Below are positions 21,452 through 30,238 of a stretch of DNA of 64,000 nucleotides, one piece after another; the first letter of the stretch is position 1, and every line of letters starts with the position of its first letter. A program made the position numbers and the translations under genes. The notes beneath the pieces are model-generated. The model was not told the origin of the DNA, searched no databases, and saw only the letters and a program-made list of their open reading frames with translations. Source of the DNA: Bacillota bacterium (GTDB taxonomy: Bacteria; Bacillota; Clostridia; Christensenellales; SZUA-584); the NCBI GenBank assembly GCA_023390815.1, contig JAEWCC010000006.1:62001-126000 (forward strand). Direction: 5' to 3'.

Positions 21452-23665
21452 ATGGATCTTTCCGGTTTGAATAGCAAACAGCGCGAGGCGGTGCTTGCTT
21501 TGGAAGGCCCCGTACTCGTGCTTGCTGGCGCGGGCAGCGGCAAAACGCGCGTACTGACCATGCGTGCCGCGCAACTGATAGAAAACGGCGTATCGCCGTG
21601 GCAGATCCTTGCGATTACGTTTACCAATAAAGCCGCTGCGGAGATGAAGCAGCGCATCGAGACAATTACCGACGATGTCAGCGACATGTGGGTGTGCACG
21701 TTCCACGCGATGTGCGCAAAGCTGCTGCGCATCGAGAGCGACCGGCTGGGGTATTCGCGCAGCTTCTCGATCTACGACGGAAGCGACTCGCTGACCGTGG
21801 TCAAGGAGTGCTTAAAGGAGCTCAACGTCGACAAGGACTTTTTAGACCCGCGCGCAGCGCGCAGCCTTATCAGCAAGGCGAAAAACGCGTGCGTGCCGCC
21901 CGAAAAGTTCCGCGGGACGTACGGCGAGGGCGACATGATGAAGTATGCCGGATGGGCATACGCGCGCTACGAGGAAAAGCTCAAGAACAGCAACGCGCTG
22001 GACTTCGACGACCTGCTTTTAAAGACGCTCGATCTTTTCAGTGATAACCCCGACGTACTCGAAAAATACCAGCGCCGGTTCGCTTATATCATGGTAGACG
22101 AATATCAGGATACCAATACGGTGCAATATAACATCGTGAAGCGGCTGGCACGGAGCCACAACAATATCTTCGTGGTGGGCGACGACGACCAATCGATCTA
22201 CGGCTGGCGCGGTGCGGACATCAAGAACATACTAAGCTTCGAGCGCGATTTCCCGGGCGCGCGCGTCGTACGGTTGGAGCAGAACTACCGCTCCCATCAG
22301 GGCATACTCGACGCAGCCAACGGCGTAATTCGCCATAACAGCGGCCGCATGGGCAAGGAACTGTGGTCCAGCGCGAAGTCCGGACAAAAGCCGCTGGAGT
22401 TTGAAGCGCGCAGCGACATGGAAGAGGCGCAGTACATCGCCGAGAAGGCGGCGAGCCTCATGGCCGAAGGCAAATATCGTGCGGCAGACATCGCGGTGCT
22501 GTACCGCGTGAACAGCCAGTCGCGTTTAATTGAAAATAAGATGAAGGAGCGCGGCGTGCCGTATGTGATCTATGGCGGCCAGAGCTTCTACGAGCGCAAG
22601 GAGATCAAGGATATCCTCGCGTATTTGAACCTCGTGTGCAACCCAAGCGCCGACCTCTGCTTCGCGCGCGCCATCGGCGTACCGCGCAGGGGCGTCGGCG
22701 ACGTGGCGCTCGAAAAGCTCTCCGCCCACGCGCGAGAACGCGGCATCTCGCTGTTTGCGGCCTGCACCGAGGCGGACAACGTGTTGCCGAAGAAAACAGC
22801 GGGCGCGCTGAAGGCCTTTGCCGACATGATCACCGAAGCGGGAGCAAGCGCAGACGAGCGCACCGTACTGCAGACGGCAGAATGGATATTTGAGAAATCC
22901 GGCCTGAAGGACGCAATGCTCGCGGACGAAACCGCCGACGGGCGCATGCGTGTGCTGAATGCCGAGGAGTTTTTCCGCAGCATCGCGGAGTTTGAGGAGC
23001 AGACGCCCGGCCCGCATACGCTGGAAGCGTTTTTGGAGCGCAACGCGCTAATCTCAGACATCGACGCCGTGGGTGACGATGAGAGCGCCGTGGTACTCAC
23101 CACGCTGCACGGCGCGAAGGGTCTCGAATTCCCGGTCGTGTTCATGGCGGGGCTTATGGAAGGCGTGCTGCCGCACCAGATGAGCCTCAACGACGGCAAT
23201 GTTGAGGAGGAACGGCGGCTCTGTTATGTGGGTATGACGCGTGCGAAGAAGCGGCTGTACCTCACATGGAGCAGCACGCGCGGCGTACGCATGGGCGACC
23301 ATTTCGACTACTTCCCCGCCCAGCGCTCGCGGTTTTTGGGCGAGGTGCCGGACGGCTGCCTGGAGACGGCTTCGGTGACCCGCAACGCGGGCTACCACGC
23401 GCCCCAGCAGCCCGCCAGCAAAAGCCCGTTCTCACTTGCGCGCGGCGGCGTCATCACGCCTCCGCCCAAGCCCGAGAAAAAGGCGGAGCACGCGCCGGAT
23501 GCGTTCAGCACAGGCGCATTGGTGGAGCATCCCAAGTTTGGTCGGGGCGTCATCACATCGACAAACGGCGACGGCGAGGAGAAGATTGCGGTGGTCAGGT
23601 TCGATACGGCGGGCGAAAAGAAGATGTTCGTCTCGTTCGCTCCGCTTAAAATCCTGCAGGGGTAA
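21452..23665 (+). CDS. pcrA: ATP-dependent DNA helicase PcrA/UvrD
   Basis: SF1A 3'-5' helicase used in repair, plasmid replication and removal of RecA filaments, 737 residues. All helicase motifs are present: AGAGSGKTR (Walker A), MVDEYQDTN (Walker B), GDDDQSIYGWRGAD, VRLEQNYRS and VVLTTLHGAKGLEFPVV. The C-terminus has the Tudor-like PcrA tail that binds RNA polymerase (GALVEHPKFGRGVI, then KKMFVSFAPLKIL). AGGAGGGCGG directly precedes the ATG and overlaps the yerC stop. It lies three bases before ligA. Confidence 0.97.
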   Translation: MDLSGLNSKQREAVLALEGPVLVLAGAGSGKTRVLTMRAAQLIENGVSPWQILAITFTNKAAAEMKQRIETITDDVSDMWVCTFHAMCAKLLRIESDRLGYSRSFSIYDGSDSLTVVKECLKELNVDKDFLDPRAARSLISKAKNACVPPEKFRGTYGEGDMMKYAGWAYARYEEKLKNSNALDFDDLLLKTLDLFSDNPDVLEKYQRRFAYIMVDEYQDTNTVQYNIVKRLARSHNNIFVVGDDDQSIYGWRGADIKNILSFERDFPGARVVRLEQNYRSHQGILDAANGVIRHNSGRMGKELWSSAKSGQKPLEFEARSDMEEAQYIAEKAASLMAEGKYRAADIAVLYRVNSQSRLIENKMKERGVPYVIYGGQSFYERKEIKDILAYLNLVCNPSADLCFARAIGVPRRGVGDVALEKLSAHARERGISLFAACTEADNVLPKKTAGALKAFADMITEAGASADERTVLQTAEWIFEKSGLKDAMLADETADGRMRVLNAEEFFRSIAEFEEQTPGPHTLEAFLERNALISDIDAVGDDESAVVLTTLHGAKGLEFPVVFMAGLMEGVLPHQMSLNDGNVEEERRLCYVGMTRAKKRLYLTWSSTRGVRMGDHFDYFPAQRSRFLGEVPDGCLETASVTRNAGYHAPQQPASKSPFSLARGGVITPPPKPEKKAEHAPDAFSTGALVEHPKFGRGVITSTNGDGEEKIAVVRFDTAGEKKMFVSFAPLKILQG

Positions 23666-23668
23666 ATC

Positions 23669-25630
23669 ATGGAAGACGTAAAACAGCGCATCGACGCGCT
23701 GGTGGAAGAACTCACGAAGCATATGTATCGCTACTACACGCTCGACGACCCCACGGTCAGCGATGCGGAGTACGACGCGCTGTACGATGAGCTGGAACGG
23801 TTGGAGAGCCAGACCGGCTACATCCGGCCCGACTCCCCCACGCAGCGCGTAGGCGGAGAGATATTATCCGGCTTCGAGAAGATCAGCCACCTTGCGCCGC
23901 TTTTCAGCCTCGATAAGGTGCGAAGCGCCGAGGAGCTCGCCGCGTGGGAAGCGCGCGCGCGCAAGTTCTCGGACGATCCGTTCCGTTATGTGATCGAATA
24001 CAAGCTGGATGGCCTCACGATCAACCTGCGCTATCAAGACGGGCTGCTCGTCTCTGCCGCCACGCGCGGCGACGGCAGCGTGGGCGAGGTCATTACGGCG
24101 CAGGTCAAAACCATCAAAAGCGTGCCGCTGCGCATCCCCTTTCAGGGGCTTTTGGAGGTTCAGGGCGAGGGTATCATGAAGCTCTCCGCACTCGAAGCCT
24201 ACAATGAAACGGCGGACGAGCCATTGAAGAATGCGCGCAACGCTGCGGCAGGCGCGCTGCGCAACCTGAACCCTGCCGAAACCGCACGCCGCAGCTTAAG
24301 CCTTTTCTGCTACGGCGTGGGCTATAAGGAAGGAACCCTGTTTAAAACCCATACCGAAATGCTCGCGTTCCTGCGCGAGAACCACTTCCCCGTGAGCGAA
24401 TTCATGCGCACCGCAGACAGTCTGGATGAGGCGATGGCCTGCGTTGAGGAAGCCCAAAAATCGCGTAATGGCCTCGACTACCTCATTGACGGCGCGGTGA
24501 TCAAGATCGATTCGTTTGCCACGCGCGATCAGCTCGGCTTCACGCAGAAATTTCCGCGCTGGGCAGTGGCGTATAAGTTCCCCGCCGACGAGAAGACCAC
24601 GGAACTCATGAACGTGATCTGGCAGGTGGGACGCACGGGCAAGCTCACGCCCGCCGCGATCCTGGATCCCGTGGATATCGCGGGCGTGACGGTCAGCAAA
24701 GCCACGCTCAACAACATCGGCGATATTCGCCGCAAGGGTCTCAAAATTGGCTGTCGCGTGTTCCTGCGGCGCTCGGGTGACGTAATCCCCGAGGTGATGG
24801 GCATCGCGGAGTGTCCGGACGACGCAAAGGAAATTGAAGCGCCAGACGTCTGCCCCGCGTGCGGCTCGGTCGTGGTGGAGCGCGGCGCACATATTTTCTG
24901 CGAAAACCCGCTGATCTGCCGCCCGCAGCTCACGCGTGCCATTGCGCATTTTGCCTCGCGCGACGCGATGGACATCACCACGTTTTCGGATAAAACGGCG
25001 GAGACGTTTTACGACCATCTGGGCCTCTCCGACGTATCCGATCTGTACTATCTCGACTACGAGCGCATTCAAACGCTGCCCGGCTTCGGCGAGAAGAAGG
25101 CGGAGAACCTGCGTCGCGCCATCGAAGCAAGCCAGACGCGGCCTCTGGGCTGCTTCATATACGCGCTGGGCGTACCGGGCGTGGGCGCAAAGACCGCCAA
25201 AGACCTCGCGTCGCGTTTCGGCAGCATGGAAGCCCTGATAGCAGCAGACGAAGAAAGCCTGCTCTCCATCGAGGGCATCGGTCCTATACTTGCGCACAAC
25301 ATCACGGAGTTCTTTGCCAACGAGCGCGCACGTGGCATCGTAGCGCGGCTGCTCGCCGCGGGCGTTTCGCCCTTATGCGAAAGCATCGGTCGCAGCGACA
25401 CCCCTCTCTCCGGCAAAAAAGTGGTGCTTACCGGCACGCTCGAAAAATATACACGCAAGGAAGCCTCGGATATTATCGAGTCGCTGGGCGGCGAGGTCGT
25501 ATCCTCCGTCAGCAAGAATACAGACTATGTGTTAGCGGGCGAAGCCGCGGGCAGCAAGCTGGATAAGGCAAAGGCGCTCGGCGTGACCATCATTGATGAG
25601 GCGCAGTTCGACGCGATGTTTAGAATGTAA
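23669..25630 (+). CDS. ligA: NAD-dependent DNA ligase
   Basis: Seals nicks in replication and repair using NAD. The 653 residues carry domain Ia, the adenylation domain with the nucleotide-accepting Lys112 in YKLDG, the OB fold, a four-cysteine zinc finger (CPACG ... CENPLIC), helix-hairpin-helix repeats (GFGEKKAENL, GVGAKTAKDL) and a C-terminal BRCT domain (LSGKKVVLTGTLEKYTRKEA). The last residues are DEAQFDAMFRM. A second, diverged copy of this 3' end occurs in frame-like form at 26284-26325, beyond an inserted lipoprotein gene. Confidence 0.97.
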   Translation: MEDVKQRIDALVEELTKHMYRYYTLDDPTVSDAEYDALYDELERLESQTGYIRPDSPTQRVGGEILSGFEKISHLAPLFSLDKVRSAEELAAWEARARKFSDDPFRYVIEYKLDGLTINLRYQDGLLVSAATRGDGSVGEVITAQVKTIKSVPLRIPFQGLLEVQGEGIMKLSALEAYNETADEPLKNARNAAAGALRNLNPAETARRSLSLFCYGVGYKEGTLFKTHTEMLAFLRENHFPVSEFMRTADSLDEAMACVEEAQKSRNGLDYLIDGAVIKIDSFATRDQLGFTQKFPRWAVAYKFPADEKTTELMNVIWQVGRTGKLTPAAILDPVDIAGVTVSKATLNNIGDIRRKGLKIGCRVFLRRSGDVIPEVMGIAECPDDAKEIEAPDVCPACGSVVVERGAHIFCENPLICRPQLTRAIAHFASRDAMDITTFSDKTAETFYDHLGLSDVSDLYYLDYERIQTLPGFGEKKAENLRRAIEASQTRPLGCFIYALGVPGVGAKTAKDLASRFGSMEALIAADEESLLSIEGIGPILAHNITEFFANERARGIVARLLAAGVSPLCESIGRSDTPLSGKKVVLTGTLEKYTRKEASDIIESLGGEVVSSVSKNTDYVLAGEAAGSKLDKAKALGVTIIDEAQFDAMFRM

Positions 25631-25728
25631 TATATAAAAAGGACTAATTGGGCTTCGTGTTGGAATATTACTGTATTATATATCAATGATCCTAACGATA
25701 AACATTTACGGTTGGGAGAATAATTCGT

Positions 25729-26283
25729 ATGATTAAAAAGAAGCCAGTTCTCATACAGTTATCCCTGTTTATTGTTTTAGTTTTTTTCTGTACACTCCTG
25801 ACAGGTTGCCCTCAAGAAATTGACCCAGCTCTAATTCAGTCAGGCGAATTATATGATGATGTTTTGTGCGGTGCGTTGCATTCCAGGTACGATATCAATT
25901 TTAGCAACGAGGATACGCCAACGGTCTCAATCTCATACCAAATAATTGGTGGTTCTAATAAAATCGCTGTGTTCAAATTGGATGGGTATGATGAAACTAA
26001 GAAAATTGGTTATAAGCTTATAAAATTAGGAGATGAGGATCTATGGTATTCTGAGATAAAGAATGGAAATCTTGATGTGCCTGATTTAGCATACTATCAT
26101 CTTATTCAAACAGCTGCTTTAGAATATGATTATCCAATAATTTTTATCGATGTTTCTGAATATCAAGAGGATACTGATTACGATAGTTTAAGTAACAATG
26201 AGGGCAGATTTTTTGACGAACTTAACTATTCTATATTAATTTCACCAACGATGGTTCAATGGCTGGAAGCGAACAGTCAATAA
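25729..26283 (+). CDS. small lipoprotein of unknown function, AT-rich
   Basis: A 184-residue protein with a type II signal peptide: lysines, a hydrophobic stretch and lipobox LLTGC, so the mature protein would be lipid-anchored outside the membrane. The mature part is acidic and rich in Tyr and Asp (WYSEIKNGNLDVPDLAYYHL; EYQEDTDYDSLSNNEGRFFD). I do not recognise a family. GGGAGAA precedes the ATG at moderate distance. The gene is strikingly AT-rich next to pcrA and ligA, and a copy of the ligA 3' end follows it, so it was probably inserted by recombination. Confidence 0.8.
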   Translation: MIKKKPVLIQLSLFIVLVFFCTLLTGCPQEIDPALIQSGELYDDVLCGALHSRYDINFSNEDTPTVSISYQIIGGSNKIAVFKLDGYDETKKIGYKLIKLGDEDLWYSEIKNGNLDVPDLAYYHLIQTAALEYDYPIIFIDVSEYQEDTDYDSLSNNEGRFFDELNYSILISPTMVQWLEANSQ

Positions 26284-26325
26284 AGATAACGAGGCGCAGT
26301 TTGAGGCCATGATAAAAAGCGAATA
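26284..26325 (+). pseudogene. remnant of a second ligA 3' end
   Basis: Directly after the lipoprotein stop, the plus strand reads DNEAQFEAMIKSE then a stop. The end of ligA reads DEAQFDAMFRM then a stop, and the DNA shares GAGGCGCAGTT exactly. This looks like the original tail of ligA, separated from the gene when the lipoprotein segment came in with its own ligA tail. The match is short (about ten residues), so confidence is moderate. Confidence 0.6.
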
Positions 26326-26333
26326 AGGATCAC

Positions 26334-26381
26334 AAAATAAAAGGGATGCGGAGCGTATCTTGACCGCATCCCTTTTATTTT
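26334..26381. terminator. bidirectional terminator between the ligA region and the clostripain-like gene
   Basis: A perfect 18-base stem (26334-26351 with 26364-26381) whose outer part is A/T-rich on both sides, so it can terminate the plus-strand ligA operon and the convergent minus-strand gene ending at 26392. Confidence 0.93.
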
Positions 26382-26391
26382 GTATCCCCTT

Positions 26392-28368
26392 TTATTCGGC
26401 TATGTTGACATCCACGAGCTGCGAGTAAGACACGTAGCCGTATACGTCAATAAACTTGAAGCCGTACTGATACTTACCCACAGGCAGGTTGATGAGCTCC
26501 AGCTTAAGCCCATCCGCGCCCACGGTAATCGGGTCGCCCACGTAATCGCCTTCATACCCTTCGGGCGAAAAGAGGGTGTTGTAAACCGGTTCAATGATAT
26601 CACCCGGCTGCACCGTCATCTCCATGCGCGTGTCGGGCACGGAGAATTCGTCGTCCGTCAGGAATATGCCGTTGATCACATAATACCCGTTTTCTTCGTA
26701 GCTGTCGTCCCATACCCATGCCGCCCGGATTACCGCGTCCTGATCGTTGTATTCGATCGGAATGTTATAAACCAGATAATGATCCGTCTCCTCAAGAACA
26801 TACAGCGCCACCGGCTGATCTCCGATTCCCGTCCATGAACCTGCAAAATCGTCGCGGATGATCATACCGCTGTCGGTAGCCTCCGGCGCAAGGTCGCTGT
26901 CGTCCCCCAGGTCGATCAGGGTTCCGTCATCCAGATACCACCCGAGCGTGCAGTATACATATCCCAGCGCATCAAGCTGCTCATTGGTCAGCTCCACATA
27001 ATACGAGCCCAATACGCTGTAATCCTCGCTCTGCCCGATATCCGGCACTTCAAATATCGCGGTCTCGGTGTACTCGGGAATCTCCGCGGTGTATTCCGGG
27101 TTGACGAGACACTCGGCGAAGTCGGAAACGAACGACTGGTACTCGGGGCAGAATTTGATGTCCTGGTAAATGTCGAGGCAGTAATCGAAATAATCCTTTG
27201 CGGCAAACGGGAAATAGATCGATAAACCATAGGAATTCATCCGCTGGGAACCGCTGACTTCATACACCACTGCATCGTCAATGGCGGTTTTGAGCGCGGA
27301 AGCGACTTCGGTGCCCACCCCCGTCTGCTGATCTACAAAGTTATAGAGATCGATCATATCGAACGAAACCGCGCCCGGCTCGTCGCCATAGCTTTCGGAA
27401 TTTTGCCGCGCTGCCGAAATCGTCTGCATCACCGCAGGCTGCACGATGCTGCCCGACAGCCCTTCCGAAAAATCACCCAGCAGCAACTCCAGTTGGGGTA
27501 TCTTGGTCAGGTCGATTACGGAACATGTAATATAGCCTTCCGTAGGCGTATTGGCGTATTTATTATAGTAGCTGTCGGTGACCGCCACCCCCAGCTCCTC
27601 CCCCGACATTCCGGGGTTGAGCGCAAGCTGGCTGAAAGCCGACTGATAATCCCATCCGCCGCCCGGCTCCACTTCTTCCGAAGCCACAAGCGCATTGGCA
27701 TAAGGCGCAAATACACTCGCCGTTTCCACGCTGGCCATGAGGCACGCGTCAAACCCCACAAGGTCGAAAGGTACGCCGTCAGACCCTTGTGCCATGGCCT
27801 CTGCCAGCTCAGAAAGATACAACCCGTCGTTGTTAAACAGCTGATCCGAGCCGAAGCCGACCACGCTGCCTGCGCCATGATCCCAGAGAATAAGCGCTTT
27901 GCGGTCGTATGGCGCATAAGTCTGGCCGTAATCAATGAAATCAGCCAGGGTCGAGCTCTCGCCCATGCTGCGCTGCCCAAGGCTCTCCTGCAGCACGAGG
28001 CCGCCGTCCTGCACCAGCCAGATCTGATTTTCGCTGGAGCTGATTCCGTCATATCGCCAATCTGCGGTACCGCCCGTATAGATGAGTACGCGGATGTTGG
28101 CGGGCAGCTGCGCGCTGAGCAGGCTCTCTATATTTCTCGTCGCTTCACCGTTCTCGCTTTCAAGGTCCGATCCGTTGAGATAGATCATCACCGTCCAGTC
28201 GGTCTCCGGTCCGTTGATCTGCGTAACGGAAGCCGACGGGGAAACCATTGCAGACGGTTCCGGCCCGAAAAACGAGACTTCCTCATCGTTATAGGCCTGA
28301 CGGACACAGCCCGGTACCAGAACAACCACCAGCAGTATCACAACGGCGATGAAAGCTTTCCTGCGCAT
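26392..28368 (-). CDS. clostripain-family (C11) cysteine peptidase-like lipoprotein
   Basis: A 658-residue secreted lipoprotein: signal peptide with lipobox VLVPGC (lipidated Cys21), a Ser/Pro linker to about residue 55, then a clostripain-type peptidase domain. The caspase-like dyad is visible as His164 in LILWDHGAG and Cys209 in LVGFDACLMAS. The C-terminal 220 residues are a beta-rich region with no recognised motif. C11 enzymes cleave after Arg or Lys and often mature by self-cleavage; the substrate here is unknown. It is a single gene between a terminator and the perR promoter region. Confidence 0.9.
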   Translation of the reverse strand: MRRKAFIAVVILLVVVLVPGCVRQAYNDEEVSFFGPEPSAMVSPSASVTQINGPETDWTVMIYLNGSDLESENGEATRNIESLLSAQLPANIRVLIYTGGTADWRYDGISSSENQIWLVQDGGLVLQESLGQRSMGESSTLADFIDYGQTYAPYDRKALILWDHGAGSVVGFGSDQLFNNDGLYLSELAEAMAQGSDGVPFDLVGFDACLMASVETASVFAPYANALVASEEVEPGGGWDYQSAFSQLALNPGMSGEELGVAVTDSYYNKYANTPTEGYITCSVIDLTKIPQLELLLGDFSEGLSGSIVQPAVMQTISAARQNSESYGDEPGAVSFDMIDLYNFVDQQTGVGTEVASALKTAIDDAVVYEVSGSQRMNSYGLSIYFPFAAKDYFDYCLDIYQDIKFCPEYQSFVSDFAECLVNPEYTAEIPEYTETAIFEVPDIGQSEDYSVLGSYYVELTNEQLDALGYVYCTLGWYLDDGTLIDLGDDSDLAPEATDSGMIIRDDFAGSWTGIGDQPVALYVLEETDHYLVYNIPIEYNDQDAVIRAAWVWDDSYEENGYYVINGIFLTDDEFSVPDTRMEMTVQPGDIIEPVYNTLFSPEGYEGDYVGDPITVGADGLKLELINLPVGKYQYGFKFIDVYGYVSYSQLVDVNIAE

Positions 28369-28490
28369 CAGCGTCTCCTTTCAAAGGTAACCGCTCTACA
28401 TATGATACTCAATCATACCATAAAATGATATAGACGCAAATCATGGGAGAAAAAAATCCTTTCCGTCTTGTTTTTTTATCCCAAAAACTG

Positions 28491-28519
28491 TTGACAAGTA
28501 GGTATTGCGGTGATATATT
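28491..28519 (+). promoter_or_regulatory. sigma-A promoter of the perR-dfx-rbr operon
   Basis: Consensus TTGACA (28491-28496) and TATATT (28514-28519) are separated by exactly 17 bases. The operator palindrome begins on the last bases of the -10 box. Confidence 0.85.
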
Positions 28520-28540
28520 ATTCATAACAATTACGAATAA
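28518..28540 (+). promoter_or_regulatory. Fur/PerR-type operator overlapping the perR start site
   Basis: Arms TTATTCATAA (28518-28527) and TTACGAATAA (28531-28540) are inverted copies with one mismatch around CAA. Size, A/T-rich arms and position fit a Per box, implying autorepression and peroxide induction of the operon. This is inference from the site and from the downstream PerR-like gene. Confidence 0.75.
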
Positions 28541-28552
28541 GAAGTGGCTGAG

Positions 28553-28966
28553 ATGAAGCAGGAACAAACACCCGTCAGGAACACACGGCAAAGGAAATTT
28601 ATGCTGGAATTGCTGCAGTCCACCGACTCGCATCCCAATGCCCAATGGCTATATGAACGGATGAAGCCACAATTTCCTCATTTAAGCTTCAGTACCGTTT
28701 ACCGCAACCTCGGCATACTGGAACGTGAAGGCCAGCTTCTGCGCCTCTCCTGCGGCAACGATTTTGACCGCTATGATGGCAATCCCGCACCTCATTCACA
28801 CTTTTATTGCCACGAATGCGGGAAGGTATATGATGTAGACATGGGCCCTATCGAGCACGCGGCGCTTGAAGCCTCCCAAGGGTGCTCGCACAAGGTGGAG
28901 GGCTGTTCCGTCACATTTTATGGAGTATGTCAAGACTGCCGGAAGGCAAATAATAAAACTAATTAA
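28553..28966 (+). CDS. perR: PerR-type Fur-family peroxide-responsive repressor
   Basis: A 137-residue Fur-family regulator. The winged helix covers the first 80 residues (LSFSTVYRNLGILEREGQL), and the metal-sensing half has RYDGN, HSHFYCHECGKVYDVD and GVCQDC. Two CxxC pairs would hold structural zinc, and the His/Asp set would bind the regulatory Fe or Mn that reacts with peroxide in PerR. ATG 28553 is taken; a GTG nine bases upstream is also possible, as neither has a strong ribosome site. It leads an operon with desulfoferrodoxin (17 bases on) and rubrerythrin, which supports PerR rather than iron-uptake Fur. Confidence 0.88.
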   Translation: MKQEQTPVRNTRQRKFMLELLQSTDSHPNAQWLYERMKPQFPHLSFSTVYRNLGILEREGQLLRLSCGNDFDRYDGNPAPHSHFYCHECGKVYDVDMGPIEHAALEASQGCSHKVEGCSVTFYGVCQDCRKANNKTN

Positions 28967-28983
28967 ATAAAGGAGAAAAAGCC

Positions 28984-29364
28984 ATGACGAATTACGGAGA
29001 TTTCTATCATTGTGAACTATGCGGCCACGTCGTATCCGTGGTGTATCCCGGTGCTCCCAACCTCGTATGCTGTGGGCAGCCCATGAAGAAGCTGGACGCA
29101 AATACCACCGATGCCAGCAAAGAAAAGCATGTTCCCGTGATCGAGAGCAAGGGAGACAGTACGCTCGTCAAAATTGGCAGCGCACCGCATCCCATGACTC
29201 CGGAACATCATATTGCATTTGTGGAGATCGTACTGAAAAACGGCAAGCGCTGCCGCGCCAAGCTCGACCCTGCAGGTGCACCCGAGGCTGAATTCGCGGT
29301 AAAAGCGGAAGACATCGATACGGTCTATGAGTACTGCAATATCCACGGTCTCTGGAAAGCATAA
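28984..29364 (+). CDS. dfx: desulfoferrodoxin (superoxide reductase)
   Basis: Reduces superoxide to peroxide without releasing oxygen, a typical anaerobe defence. The 126 residues have both iron centres: the rubredoxin-like N-terminal site (CELCG and CCGQPM) and the catalytic Fe(His)4Cys site (KHVPVIE, HPMTPEHHIAFVEI and YCNIHGLWK). AAAGGAGAAAAAGCC precedes the ATG. It works with rubrerythrin, encoded next, which removes the peroxide formed. Confidence 0.95.
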   Translation: MTNYGDFYHCELCGHVVSVVYPGAPNLVCCGQPMKKLDANTTDASKEKHVPVIESKGDSTLVKIGSAPHPMTPEHHIAFVEIVLKNGKRCRAKLDPAGAPEAEFAVKAEDIDTVYEYCNIHGLWKA

Positions 29365-29398
29365 TCTCAGCAAAATCTATATTTAAGGAGGATTATAA

Positions 29399-29935
29399 AT
29401 GAAAGATTTGAAAGGCACAAAGACAGAAAAGAACCTGATGGATGCGTTTGCGGGCGAGTCGATGGCGCGCAACAAATATACCTTCTTCGCCTCGGTTGCC
29501 AAGAGCGAAGGATATGTGCAGATTTCCAATCTCTTTACCGAAACGGCCGGCAACGAGAAAGAGCATGCGGAACTGTGGTATAAGCTGTTCGCAGGCCTCG
29601 GCGATACCGTAACGAACCTGAAAAACGCTGCAGGCGGCGAGAACTACGAGTGGACGGATATGTATCCGCGTATGGCCAAAGAAGCGCGTGAGGAAGGCTT
29701 CAACGATATCGCCCGCATGTTTGAGGGCGTCGCGGGGGTTGAACAGAAGCACGAAGAACGCTACAAGGCTTTGGCCGCCAACATCGAAAACGGCGCGGTG
29801 TTTATCCGCGACGAAGCGGTCGAGTGGAAATGCTCCAATTGCGGACACCGTTTTGTGGGCAAACAGGCACCTGAAAAATGCCCGGTGTGTGCACATGCCA
29901 AGGCTTATTTCGAACTTTATACCAAAGCATATTAA
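29399..29935 (+). CDS. rbr: rubrerythrin
   Basis: NAD(P)H-linked peroxidase of anaerobes, 178 residues. The four-helix diiron domain has its Glu/His ligands ([32 protein letters not shown]), and the C-terminal rubredoxin domain has CSNCGH and [19 protein letters not shown] precedes the ATG. It is the last gene of the perR operon, closed by a perfect terminator. Confidence 0.97.
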   Translation: MKDLKGTKTEKNLMDAFAGESMARNKYTFFASVAKSEGYVQISNLFTETAGNEKEHAELWYKLFAGLGDTVTNLKNAAGGENYEWTDMYPRMAKEAREEGFNDIARMFEGVAGVEQKHEERYKALAANIENGAVFIRDEAVEWKCSNCGHRFVGKQAPEKCPVCAHAKAYFELYTKAY

Positions 29936-29987
29936 AACTCTATATACATCGCATACTTACACTCTATTCAAATTAAAGACGGTACAC

Positions 29988-30018
29988 AAACCGGCGGAAA
30001 TTTCCGCCGGTTTTGTTT
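29988..30018 (+). terminator. rho-independent terminator of the perR operon
   Basis: AAACCGGCGGAAA and TTTCCGCCGGTTT form a perfect palindromic stem followed by TTTTGTTT. Confidence 0.92.
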
Positions 30019-30181
30019 ATATGCAGAATGTTCATCCTCATCATTCCATCTTGCCCAAATACTGATTCGTACAAACATGGTATAACCGCGTATATGCACG
30101 AAAAAGTAACTATTCCGTAATATATTCGTCATATATATCTTTGTGATCGCGCTAAACCGGCTTAAAAAGGGGGTGATTGTT

Positions 30182-30211
30182 TTGAACGCGCAAGGAATCT
30201 CACGGTATAAT
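30182..30211 (+). promoter_or_regulatory. promoter of the NlpC/P60 gene
   Basis: TTGAAC (30182-30187) and TATAAT (30206-30211) are 18 bases apart, ending 27 bases before the start codon. The preceding 170 bases back to the terminator hold nothing else recognisable. Confidence 0.65.
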
Positions 30212-30238
30212 ACGTGTCACAAGAAGGAGGTAACACAC

